This document shows, piece by piece, positions 7,176-15,651 of a DNA stretch of 38,343 nucleotides. The translations under genes and the position numbers were made by a program. The notes below the pieces were generated by a model. The model saw only the letters and a program-made list of their open reading frames with translations, did no database searches and was not told where the DNA came from. The stretch's first letter is position 1. Each line of letters opens with the position of its first letter. The stretch is from a virus. The DNA lies in the IMG/VR virus record IMGVR_UViG_3300030098_001220, positions 1-38,343 of that record; one strand, 5' to 3'.

Positions 7176-10100
7176 TTAGTTTAAATCTGCAAAAGTGTCT
7201 TCGCCTGTTTCTTCTGCTTCGTCCTCTCCTAGTGACCCTCCTAATTCTGTAACATCAGAAACATCATCAAAAGTAGAATCATTCACTGTTACAATAGTTC
7301 CACCTATATTAAAGGTTCCTGTAACCTCAGTATTTGAGTCACCCGTTTCTCTATATGCTGGTATGCCGCAGTCTTTACAATACTCTTTAGCAAAGCTAAG
7401 AAAATTTGATAAATAATTTTCAGTCTCATTTTGTATTTGGAAAGTTATACATTTTCTCCAACCGCTTGCTGGGTCAGTAGAAAAAGGATCTATATGCAAA
7501 CCTGTATTAGATATTGCTACATATATTACTCCAGCCAGTCCAAGTGGATTTGGAACAAATGCTCTTCTTACATATGTACCTAATGCATATGAGCCTACAT
7601 TAGCAGGGTTCCAAAATTGAGAACCAGAGTTATTCCACCTATCAACACAATTTACTTGCGCTGCCGCTAAACTAGGTGTTGCTGGATCTGTGCAATTGTA
7701 TATACAAGGTAATCCTTGTCTAGACATTAAGTCTTGTATAATAACCATCTTCCATGTTTCCATGTTAGAACAGTTGTTTCCTAGTCCTGTTATGTGTTTA
7801 GTGTAAAATCTATGTCCAGATCTTGCAATACACTCAGCATTATAATCTAATAAATTAGCAATACCTCTTGGAGTACATGCTGGAATAGTTGTATCTACAT
7901 CATCACAATCTTCTACACATCCATTATATTCATATTCACAAGGACATGTAGCATCTGTATAATTTGCGGCTGGATTATAGTTAACAGCATTTTCATCCAT
8001 ACACCCACATATTGTATTATCAGGACAACAAGTAGGACTAAATGTTCCATCAAGACATGGGCACCCTCCTGGAGGTGGTGGATCATCAAACTCACAACAC
8101 CCATCATCTACATTTGCTAGAGGCACAGATACACCAGCACAATTTACAAGATAGTTAAGTGCACTAGGATCTAAACACCCATGAATAATATTACCACCAC
8201 TTCCATCATCGCAATCTGCTATCGCTAATGTTACCTGAGCTGTAAAACCTGCGCAGGGACGGCTTATTGAAACAGCACCATCAGCATCAGTATCAAATGG
8301 AATTTCTGTATTGCCGTTAGCATTGATAAAAGCATCATCCCAGAATATTACTTGAAACATATATGCTCCACCAGGAAGATCAGTAATATTTATTGTTTCA
8401 TTAGCTGTAAGAGTATCAGCTTCAAAAGGAGACAAAGTATCTAAGTTTAATATAGGATCAATATTAGTGACTGGGCCTGCAAACCAGCTTCCATAATTAA
8501 GATCAGCAGTCATATGCGTTAAAATCCAAGCATACCCAACACCAGCTGGGTTAGTTATATTCGATAATAAACTTGTTGCATCTGGCAAGTTAACAGTCAA
8601 AGAGCCTGTAGAATCGTCATCACACAATCCTGTAGTTTCATTATAAGTTGATGTAGAATCTACTATATTACTAAATTGTACACCTCCAGATGCATTTGCT
8701 GCTGCCTCATATTCTTCTAGTTCACAACAGTCAGTATCTAACCCTCCATTATTTTGCAAATAACCTTCGCACGATGCTTGTGTAGGAAAACCAAGACCAG
8801 CTGTACCTATTTCACTTACACATGTACCACATCTGTCTGGTACCCAAGTTACACCATTTCCATATAGACATGAGCCATCGTCAATAGTTGCTAGTGGATT
8901 AAAATTAGTCGCTGTTGGATCAGTACAACCTAAAACATCTTCGATAGGGTCTGGATCATAAATACAACTTCCATCATCTATTACTGCATTTGGATCAAAA
9001 TTAATTGCTGCTGGATCTGTACATCCAGATGGAGGATTAACAGGACAACACCCTTCTATTGTAGATATTTGTGCTGCAGTAAATGGTACGAATACATCAA
9101 CAGTTTCTTCCCAAACATTATTTGTTCCATAGTTATATGAAAAATTCATACCTGTAGGAGAACCATGAACTTGTATTAGAGCACACATGTCATTAGTATA
9201 TGGATCAAAAGCGGTGCCACTACCTTGATTAAGGATAGAAGTTGTAGCATTAAATGAGCCTTGTGCAATAATGGTCCCATCAGCCATAACTATGTTATGG
9301 TTTATCTGTAGGAGGTCAAAGGCTTGACCATTACCGCTATATGGTGAAATCGTTAAAGGGTCACCATTTGTATTTAAAGTAGTAATTGTAGGTGAATTCC
9401 CATCAATTAAACCACTTCCTCCAACTGAATTTATTACTTCATTTGGATTAAATGACGGATAACATAAATAATTGCTAATTATATATTGTGTAGCTATATG
9501 AATATCTGTAGCTGAAGACCAATCAGCAAACTGACCAGTATTGGGACCATTGCTAATAGTATAAGCATTAACAGCCATAACATCAGCTATGTCAGGATTT
9601 GATACCGTTAAACCTTGTATTACAATCTTTGGATAGTCTCCAAGTAGCGCATCATTTGCACAAATTACATCTACCCCAAAATTTAAATCATTACAACCAT
9701 CAAAGTCAGGGTCTGGTGGTAAACATGAACCATCATCAAAACTAGCAACTGGGTTAAAATTTGGAGAGTTTGGATCAGTACATCCTGCCTGCTCTACTGA
9801 ATACTGTCCAAAAATAGTATAACACTGTTCTACTTCATCATCACCATCGTGAGTTCCATCGTTATCATAAACAGCTACTATAAAATAATCTCCTGCTTCT
9901 AAACCTGTAAATGTATGTGCACCCCCAGTTCCTGAGAATGTTGTAATTAATGTTGAAGTTGGAGTTAGATAACTAAGACCATCTCCTCCACCTTGTATTA
10001 TCAACTGTGCAGCAAATACCTGCAACGCATTGCCCAGTTTATATAGCTTATAGTCAATTGGGTCAGCCTGATTACTAGTGGTAAATTCTGAAGCAGGGTC

Positions 10101-11582
10101 AAAAATTAAAGGAGTTGGTCCAGGTAGAACAGTATAAGGTGATGCAAAATTAACTCCTGCAAAAGAAATAGTACCATCAGAAACAGCTGTTCCCGCAGGA
10201 GTTGTTGTTGCAGGGGTCGTGCTTGTTCCTATACCTTCTTCAAATAAAGGTCCTAATGTTTGTAAAAAGCTACCACTACCTGCTTCTAACTGACCTGATA
10301 TGGCATTACAAAATACACAGGCAGCATCTTCATTTGTAGTAACAGTATTATCGTGGTTAATTGCAGATACAGTGTCTTTACATCCAAAAGAGCTCTCTAC
10401 AACATCTATATCTTCTCTAATATTAAATTTTATAAAACCAGTACAGGCTGTTCCACTAGTAGAATCCACTACTGTAATATTGTAGCTTCCTGGAAATAAA
10501 CCAGTAACAGTAAAAGGAGAGGAACTTATTCCTGAAGTTGTTGATGTGCTGTAACTTAATGTTGGGTTAAGTAAATAATTAGCTTGTACAACCGCAGTAA
10601 AGTTTGCTGTACCACCTGTAATAGTAACAGTAATTGCACCATCAGCTGTATCTGTAGTTGCTGGAGTTATATTTGATAAAGTTATTTCAAAATCATCACA
10701 TCCAGTAGTATACTCACAACATCCTCCATCTACATTAACATAAGAATTAAGCCTTTGTGAAGTAAGAGCAATGCCATCACAATCGTTAGCATGCGTAACA
10801 CCAGAGTCTGTACAAGGCAATAAATTGTCAACACATCCTGTTAAATAATAGTTTGAGGCTGTAGGATCTAAACATACGTTGTTTATAATAAGATCCCTAG
10901 CCTGCATTTCATTAAAGACAAAACCACCCACAACTGTTGGTTGATCTTCTCCTGTAACGTTTGGAGTTGTAGTAAATAATAAACTACTGTTATTATCAAA
11001 TCCTCCTCTAGGTTTACCTAAATTTTTAGAAGTAGACCCACTGTTTGTATATTTTATGTTATTTAAAAACTGATTTTGTAAATCAGTAGACGCTACATAT
11101 GCTGCATTGCCAGAACTTAAATAATAAAAATCTCTTTTACTACTCGTATCTAAATGTGGATTTGTAGATTCTGGAAATATTACTAACTGTTTAAATATTG
11201 CTTTATCATAATATAAAGCATCTGTAATATTATATCCAGTTTTTGAGCTTTCTTCTATAGAAAATGTAAAAGACCTTTGTAAACTTGCATATGGAACTGG
11301 TAAAGCTTGTGCTTCTGTTAGTTCATTTAAAACAACTTGACTTCTATCCCCGTTTTGAAATTCAATGTCAAATGTACCTGAGCCGTTATAAGTTAGTACT
11401 ATTTCAATTGTTCCGTCTCTTAGAGATTGTCTAGTATCAGAAGTGATTACACTTAAACCCTTAAGAGTAGGTGTTATAGATACAATAGGATTCTCTGCAT
11501 GAGAATTGAAAATAGCGTAGTTTACGCCAGCAGCATCTTTTAGATACTTATATGAATAAAATGTCTGTAATACCTTTGACAT
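7176..11582 (-). CDS. Giant modular adhesin-like tail protein with SprB-like and Cys-rich repeats
   Basis: 1468 residues. The first about 160 residues look like a virion-binding head with no signal peptide. Near residues 295-385 is a segment of SprB-repeat type (DGAITVTITGGTANFTAVV, then GLFPGSYNITVVDS), known from flavobacterial gliding adhesins. From about residue 400 to 1230 at least five copies of the GC-D-P-x3-NFNP-x-A-x-x-DDGSC repeat occur (near 600, 850, 885, 1135 and 1195), separated by beta domains. A Cys-rich stretch (PGGCPCLDG, CCPDNTICGCM) precedes a C-terminal domain and an acidic tail (GEDEAEETGED). It lies between virion genes, so a large tail-tip or fibre protein that meets the host surface is the best guess. 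The likeness to host adhesins suggests modules taken from the host. Confidence 0.7.
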   Translation of the reverse strand: MSKVLQTFYSYKYLKDAAGVNYAIFNSHAENPIVSITPTLKGLSVITSDTRQSLRDGTIEIVLTYNGSGTFDIEFQNGDRSQVVLNELTEAQALPVPYASLQRSFTFSIEESSKTGYNITDALYYDKAIFKQLVIFPESTNPHLDTSSKRDFYYLSSGNAAYVASTDLQNQFLNNIKYTNSGSTSKNLGKPRGGFDNNSSLLFTTTPNVTGEDQPTVVGGFVFNEMQARDLIINNVCLDPTASNYYLTGCVDNLLPCTDSGVTHANDCDGIALTSQRLNSYVNVDGGCCEYTTGCDDFEITLSNITPATTDTADGAITVTITGGTANFTAVVQANYLLNPTLSYSTSTTSGISSSPFTVTGLFPGSYNITVVDSTSGTACTGFIKFNIREDIDVVESSFGCKDTVSAINHDNTVTTNEDAACVFCNAISGQLEAGSGSFLQTLGPLFEEGIGTSTTPATTTPAGTAVSDGTISFAGVNFASPYTVLPGPTPLIFDPASEFTTSNQADPIDYKLYKLGNALQVFAAQLIIQGGGDGLSYLTPTSTLITTFSGTGGAHTFTGLEAGDYFIVAVYDNDGTHDGDDEVEQCYTIFGQYSVEQAGCTDPNSPNFNPVASFDDGSCLPPDPDFDGCNDLNFGVDVICANDALLGDYPKIVIQGLTVSNPDIADVMAVNAYTISNGPNTGQFADWSSATDIHIATQYIISNYLCYPSFNPNEVINSVGGSGLIDGNSPTITTLNTNGDPLTISPYSGNGQAFDLLQINHNIVMADGTIIAQGSFNATTSILNQGSGTAFDPYTNDMCALIQVHGSPTGMNFSYNYGTNNVWEETVDVFVPFTAAQISTIEGCCPVNPPSGCTDPAAINFDPNAVIDDGSCIYDPDPIEDVLGCTDPTATNFNPLATIDDGSCLYGNGVTWVPDRCGTCVSEIGTAGLGFPTQASCEGYLQNNGGLDTDCCELEEYEAAANASGGVQFSNIVDSTSTYNETTGLCDDDSTGSLTVNLPDATSLLSNITNPAGVGYAWILTHMTADLNYGSWFAGPVTNIDPILNLDTLSPFEADTLTANETINITDLPGGAYMFQVIFWDDAFINANGNTEIPFDTDADGAVSISRPCAGFTAQVTLAIADCDDGSGGNIIHGCLDPSALNYLVNCAGVSVPLANVDDGCCEFDDPPPPGGCPCLDGTFSPTCCPDNTICGCMDENAVNYNPAANYTDATCPCEYEYNGCVEDCDDVDTTIPACTPRGIANLLDYNAECIARSGHRFYTKHITGLGNNCSNMETWKMVIIQDLMSRQGLPCIYNCTDPATPSLAAAQVNCVDRWNNSGSQFWNPANVGSYALGTYVRRAFVPNPLGLAGVIYVAISNTGLHIDPFSTDPASGWRKCITFQIQNETENYLSNFLSFAKEYCKDCGIPAYRETGDSNTEVTGTFNIGGTIVTVNDSTFDDVSDVTELGGSLGEDEAEETGEDTFADLN

Positions 11583-11584
11583 AA

Positions 11585-12085
11585 TTAACAGTTACACCCA
11601 CAATGTCCTGCGCACATGTCTTGGGCTGTTAGATACTTTCTTTTTGCATTGTCGATAACAGCTTGAATTTGATCTATGGTACCTTCTTCAGATGAGGTAG
11701 CTAATTCATTTTCTGCTGTTTTTAGTAATAAAAATATTTTTTGTGCTTCAACAAAATGTGGTGAACATTTGTTACAATCGCAATCACAGTCTAATAATTC
11801 GTTAATTTTATGGGCTATACAACACAAAACATCACACGCAAAAAGTATTCCTTTACGTGCAAAAACTTGCCCATCTACAATATGGTCAATAATAAATACA
11901 CCATTACCACCGCCTACTTGACTTGCTAAAACAATTCTTGTATTATCTGGTCCTCCTGGAAATGTATAATTATAGGTTCCGTTAGGCCCTGTTACTAATA
12001 TTTCATGTGTAGCTTGTGGGTCAGGACTTGTAACTCTAATTATAACTTTATTACAATCCGCTGTTTGAGTTGTGTTTATTGCCAT
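11585..12085 (-). CDS. Small protein with Cys-rich C-terminal half
   Basis: 166 residues. The N-terminal half is a beta-rich domain (VIIRVTSPDPQATHEILVTGPNGTYNYTF). The C-terminal half carries dense cysteines (CDVLCCIAHKINELLDCDCDCNKC, then CAGHCGCNC at the very end) around a helical hairpin (VEAQKIFLLLKTAENEL, IDNAKRKYLTAQDM). The Cys cluster suggests metal binding. The stop is 2 bases upstream of the 1468-residue protein start, so it may be a partner of that protein. A terminator sits just before its start (12101-12139). The function is unknown. Confidence 0.55.
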   Translation of the reverse strand: MAINTTQTADCNKVIIRVTSPDPQATHEILVTGPNGTYNYTFPGGPDNTRIVLASQVGGGNGVFIIDHIVDGQVFARKGILFACDVLCCIAHKINELLDCDCDCNKCSPHFVEAQKIFLLLKTAENELATSSEEGTIDQIQAVIDNAKRKYLTAQDMCAGHCGCNC

Positions 12086-12100
12086 TGTTTAAATTTTTGT

Positions 12101-12139
12101 AAAAAAAGACCTATAGGGGGACTGTGCCCCCTATGAGTC
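12101..12139 (-). terminator. Rho-independent terminator between virion genes
   Basis: On the minus strand GACTCATAGGGGG pairs with CCCCCTATAGGTC (12 pairs, one mismatch) around a 6-base loop and is followed by seven T. It lies directly after the 125-residue gene and 15 bases before the next late gene (start 12085), so downstream expression needs read-through or a promoter that was not found. Confidence 0.85.
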
Positions 12140-12156
12140 TTAAATTAAATATCTAG

Positions 12157-12534
12157 TTACGCAGATACAGGCGCGAAATAATACTCAACGTATACATCAA
12201 CTACACCAGCAGTTAAAGCTGCTGTTGCAATTGTAAATTGAATACCTGTTGAAGATGTAGTTTTGTCTGTAACAGCGTGTTCTGTTACGTCCTCATCATC
12301 AAAAGCTCCGTTATCAAATGCTGTTGCAGCTTTTAAAGTAACTCCTCCCGCAGTAAGAGCTAATGTAGCTGAACCACCACTTGTCATTGCTGTAGTAACT
12401 ACAGAGTAACATCTAACAATAACTGCATTATCAGGGATAATTGCAGAGTTAGCTGGTACAATTGTACTTGCAGCACCGCCATCAACTGCAAAGTCGTATC
12501 TAGCGTGTGCTGTCATTAATTTAGGATGTGCCAT
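12157..12534 (-). CDS. Small virion protein, decoration-like
   Basis: 125 residues, beta-rich and Ala/Thr-rich (MAHPKLMTAHARYDF, TIVPANSAIIPDNAVIVR, SATLALTAGGVTL, VVDVYVEYYFAP). The pattern of a hydrophobic start followed by 'VPANSAIIPDNAVIV' and a terminal strand occurs in phage head or tail accessory proteins. A strong terminator right behind it and its own A-rich start site suggest it may be made in amounts different from its neighbours. A head decoration or tail role is inferred. Confidence 0.5.
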   Translation of the reverse strand: MAHPKLMTAHARYDFAVDGGAASTIVPANSAIIPDNAVIVRCYSVVTTAMTSGGSATLALTAGGVTLKAATAFDNGAFDDEDVTEHAVTDKTTSSTGIQFTIATAALTAGVVDVYVEYYFAPVSA

Positions 12535-12562
12535 TTTTTATTTGTTTTTAAAAGTTAATAAA

Positions 12563-13495
12563 TTATAATATTACTGGAGCAAATCCTACAGAACCAGTAT
12601 AACCATTCAATTGGTTCTCAAATATTACACCATCCGCATCACCTGCAGCAAATGCAATATAGATTTCAATTAAATTATCTACACCATGAATCTGAGAGCT
12701 TGAGCTTCCATCTTTAGTAGATACAATGTGATACATATCATATGTAGTACCAGTTACAGCGCTTTGAGCTGGAGTATTAGGTAATTCTACTCTGTTGTAA
12801 AAACCATAGTTTATACCTCTTAAATCCTCTTCCATTTGCTTAACGTAAAATCCATCACCTACACCTCTGTCTCCAGCAGTTTGATAAGTTACAGTATCTG
12901 TTGTTCCGTTAGATCCTGGAACTGTTTCAAATACTATATCAATATGTACTAACTCATCTGCTACAGATCCGTCAGCTTTAACTTCACCTTTTTTGAAACC
13001 AGTAAAATCAATACTAGTACCATTATTAGTAATGCTATTTATATAGTGAGGTAAATTAGCATTTATAGCTGTAGTAAAAGCTGTACACTGAGTAGTTGGA
13101 GTTGCACCTGCTGCTACTTCAATCTCAAAAGAGTCAAACTCAAATGGTGCTTCACCATTAGTTAAATTAACTAACTTAATTGTGTGTTGTCCTGCTGCTG
13201 TAGCATTAGTAGCTAAAGCGATTCTAGCTACTTCCGCAGTTTGAGCTGCGCCAGATCTTCCACTCACTACTTGTAGGTCACGTCCGTAAACCCAAGGAGA
13301 TACAATATTTACATCAATGCCTGAAGGTCCACCTTGTACAAATCTAATTTGATCAGAATCTGCAACAGTGTCACCGATAGCTAATGAAGTTGGTCCGTCA
13401 GAAGATAACTTTTGAATATCAATAGCTCCGTCAGCTAAGAGACCGTTAGTATACGCTACCGTAGTACCGTCTCCAATTAACAATTGTCTTGCCAT
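12563..13495 (-). CDS. Structural protein, candidate tail or head protein
   Basis: 310 residues, beta-rich, no signal peptide. The start (MARQLLIGDGTTVAYTNG) and phrases such as FEIEVAAGATPTTQC are typical of beta-sandwich virion proteins. It follows the hairpin at 13511-13525 and its ATG has an A-rich context (AAAAAAATGG). It lies between a candidate ring/adaptor protein and a small decoration-like protein. Not assigned to a named family. A major non-capsid virion protein is the most likely role, from context. Confidence 0.5.
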   Translation of the reverse strand: MARQLLIGDGTTVAYTNGLLADGAIDIQKLSSDGPTSLAIGDTVADSDQIRFVQGGPSGIDVNIVSPWVYGRDLQVVSGRSGAAQTAEVARIALATNATAAGQHTIKLVNLTNGEAPFEFDSFEIEVAAGATPTTQCTAFTTAINANLPHYINSITNNGTSIDFTGFKKGEVKADGSVADELVHIDIVFETVPGSNGTTDTVTYQTAGDRGVGDGFYVKQMEEDLRGINYGFYNRVELPNTPAQSAVTGTTYDMYHIVSTKDGSSSSQIHGVDNLIEIYIAFAAGDADGVIFENQLNGYTGSVGFAPVIL

Positions 13496-13510
13496 TTTTT
13501 TAAAATTTAT

Positions 13511-13525
13511 GCGGCACTATGCCGC
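13511..13525 (-). terminator. GC-rich intercistronic hairpin
   Basis: GCGGCA pairs with TGCCGC around a 3-base loop, in the 39-base gap between two virion genes. On the minus strand it is followed by an AT-rich stretch (ATAAATTTTAAAAAAATGG) that already contains the next start codon. It may be a weak terminator or a 3'-end stabilising structure. Confidence 0.6.
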
Positions 13526-13534
13526 TATTAATAA

Positions 13535-14698
13535 TTATTCATTCTTTGTCACTTCTCCAAGCGCTGTTCTATATCGCGGATCAGAGATAGCTTCTAAAAT
13601 ACTACTCACTGTCATAGCAACAATCTCTTGATGAGTGTGCTCTGGCAGTTCGCAATTAATCCCCAAAGATAAGGATATTTCTTTCGGCTTTCTTATGTAC
13701 GTTATTTTTAAGGTATCTATTATAAATATATCACTAGTGTATACATCTATAGACCTTCCTCTAATTGTTGTCAATGGAGAGGTATGTTTTGTTGTATTAA
13801 ACGGGTCATTTAAAAGCGCAAATATGTCGTCTTGTTGAGAGAATCTATTTCCCTCTTGTATTCTTTTTGAAAAGTCTATTGGTTCTCTTCTTTCAGCATA
13901 TGTTATATCCACAACCTGTGCTGCCTGTGCTGTAGGTGCTGTAGCTGTTGCTATAGGAGTTCCTACTATGTGACTAACATTTCCTGCGGATAAATCAAAG
14001 TTAAACCAGTCATGTTGATCTGTATCTACTACAACAATAAACTGGCCTGGAAAATTTAATGTTTCATACTCTTCCCAGTATATTTCAAACCCAGGTCCTG
14101 GGTGATCTAATATATCCTGTATAACTGCTTGCACATTTGCAGGATAGCTTTCTGGTGTCCATCCTGTAGCTACAAAGTCTGGTGATGGATTCCATACTAC
14201 AGCAGATGTAGGATCAGCTCCTGTAATATCAGCAACCATATCTATAGCAGTGATAAATGCTGTAGAGTTATTAGCTGCATTATTCAATACAAAATTATTT
14301 AAGTCTAGTGTAAAGAATGATACTGCTGGAGGATTAACTAATTCAAAACTTATAGGTTTACAATTATTAATCCATATTTTAGACATTTGATTTACTAGAT
14401 ACATATAATCTACAGGTAGTTGAAATGTATCTACAAATATTTTTGGTTTTAACTGCTCCTTAAATGTTACAGGAGCTTCATACTCACGCACAAGTGTACG
14501 TAAATCATCTATTCTTTTTTGTGATTCTTCAAAACCTTTTCTGTACATGTTATTTCTACCATACTTGGTGTTGATGAATCTAAACATGTTTTTGTTTAAT
14601 TCAATATCTATCTCTTCAGATAATAAACTGTCAGCTTGGAGTGAATTAATCTTATCCACTCCTTGCTGTACAGCTATATGCATTTCAGTTACATTCAT
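13535..14698 (-). CDS. Virion protein, candidate portal-ring/adaptor protein
   Basis: 387 residues. The first about 85 residues are helical (MNVTEMHIAVQQGVDKINS, then MYRKGFEESQKRIDDLRTLV); the rest is mixed beta, with an Asp-rich middle section around residues 170-230 and a helical end (HTHQEIVAMTVSSILEA). It lies two genes after the capsid protein, the usual place of connector and ring proteins in podoviruses. The start overlaps the upstream stop at TAATG (14700-14696). Assignment is from position and shape, not from a known motif. Confidence 0.5.
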   Translation of the reverse strand: MNVTEMHIAVQQGVDKINSLQADSLLSEEIDIELNKNMFRFINTKYGRNNMYRKGFEESQKRIDDLRTLVREYEAPVTFKEQLKPKIFVDTFQLPVDYMYLVNQMSKIWINNCKPISFELVNPPAVSFFTLDLNNFVLNNAANNSTAFITAIDMVADITGADPTSAVVWNPSPDFVATGWTPESYPANVQAVIQDILDHPGPGFEIYWEEYETLNFPGQFIVVVDTDQHDWFNFDLSAGNVSHIVGTPIATATAPTAQAAQVVDITYAERREPIDFSKRIQEGNRFSQQDDIFALLNDPFNTTKHTSPLTTIRGRSIDVYTSDIFIIDTLKITYIRKPKEISLSLGINCELPEHTHQEIVAMTVSSILEAISDPRYRTALGEVTKNE

Positions 14699-15507
14699 TA
14701 AGATGCTAATGTTTTAAGTTTTGCTCTTAAAGTAGTTAATTTTCCTGAGTTCTTTTTGTCATTCAGGTGTATAACAGTGTCATCTAATGTTTCTCCTAAT
14801 ACCTCATCAATAAAGATAACTTGGTTACCTATCTTTCTTAGTACTCCTGCAGACACCATTGTCTCGATTTCTGCTTTCAGTTCTAAGTGTTTATCTTGAG
14901 ATACTTTGATAAACTTCTTAGGATCTTTCTCCTTAATATCATAGAGTAAGTTTTCTACTTGTTCTCTAGTCAATGTTTTAGGATCAATATTTCCTAATAA
15001 TCTAAACACTCTTCTCATTTGATTTTCATCATTAGATATTTTGATAAATGCTTTGTCAGCATCTTTCTTAATCTGAATATCATTATTACGTTGAAGATCC
15101 TTCTTAGCTAAATCTTGAATATAGAAACGTTTTTGTGAACTTGCGTTCATTTCTTTTTCTGATAAAGCTACATGTGGATGTCTCAATGCAAAATTATATT
15201 TGATAAAATCAGTAATATCAATAGGTTCACCGTCTTCAGTTTTACCTACTTCTAGTTCTACACCTTCAAAGCCTACTGGGATTGTAAATTCAGCCCAGAA
15301 TGTTTTGGTGTGTTTAGGCCACTCCATATGTGAAGGGTCTACATCTAACATACCAGCTAAATATTTCTTTTCATCTTCTGGATCAAAAGCTTTTAGTGGT
15401 TGTCTGTTTACATATACGCTACTTAGTTTTCTAACAGCGCTTGCGTTAATTTCTTTGGGTAAGTGATTATTAATCTGCTTAGCCCTTAAATAAACTTTCT
15501 TGCTCAT
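14698..15507 (-). CDS. Hypothetical protein downstream of the capsid gene
   Basis: 269 residues, charged and mostly helical (QKRFYIQDLAKKDLQRNND, TREQVENLLYDIKEKDPKKF), with a beta segment at residues 67-88 (TKTFWAEFTIPVGFEG). There are no membrane segments and no signal peptide. It lies between the capsid protein and the adaptor-like protein and is coupled to the latter by TAATG. Such genes in crAss-like and related phages are virion or head-vertex proteins; this is a guess by position. Confidence 0.5.
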   Translation of the reverse strand: MSKKVYLRAKQINNHLPKEINASAVRKLSSVYVNRQPLKAFDPEDEKKYLAGMLDVDPSHMEWPKHTKTFWAEFTIPVGFEGVELEVGKTEDGEPIDITDFIKYNFALRHPHVALSEKEMNASSQKRFYIQDLAKKDLQRNNDIQIKKDADKAFIKISNDENQMRRVFRLLGNIDPKTLTREQVENLLYDIKEKDPKKFIKVSQDKHLELKAEIETMVSAGVLRKIGNQVIFIDEVLGETLDDTVIHLNDKKNSGKLTTLRAKLKTLAS

Positions 15508-15575
15508 AATATAGTACTTTTAAAGTTTTAATAGTGGATGTAAAGTATAACTCCCCAATATCTTAAAGTAAGGAA

Positions 15576-15596
15576 GCGGGGGCACTAAGCCCCCAC
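15576..15596 (-). terminator. Hairpin downstream of the capsid gene
   Basis: On the minus strand GTGGGGGC pairs with GCCCCCGC (eight pairs, one G-T) around a 5-base loop, about 55 bases after the stop of the capsid gene. The T-run after it is poor (TTCCTTACTTT), so it may be a leaky terminator or protect the 3' end of the abundant capsid message. Confidence 0.7.
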
Positions 15597-15651
15597 GACC
15601 TCAACCAAAAACCAATATATAGACTTGCGAATGCACGCTTCTTTAGTCTCT

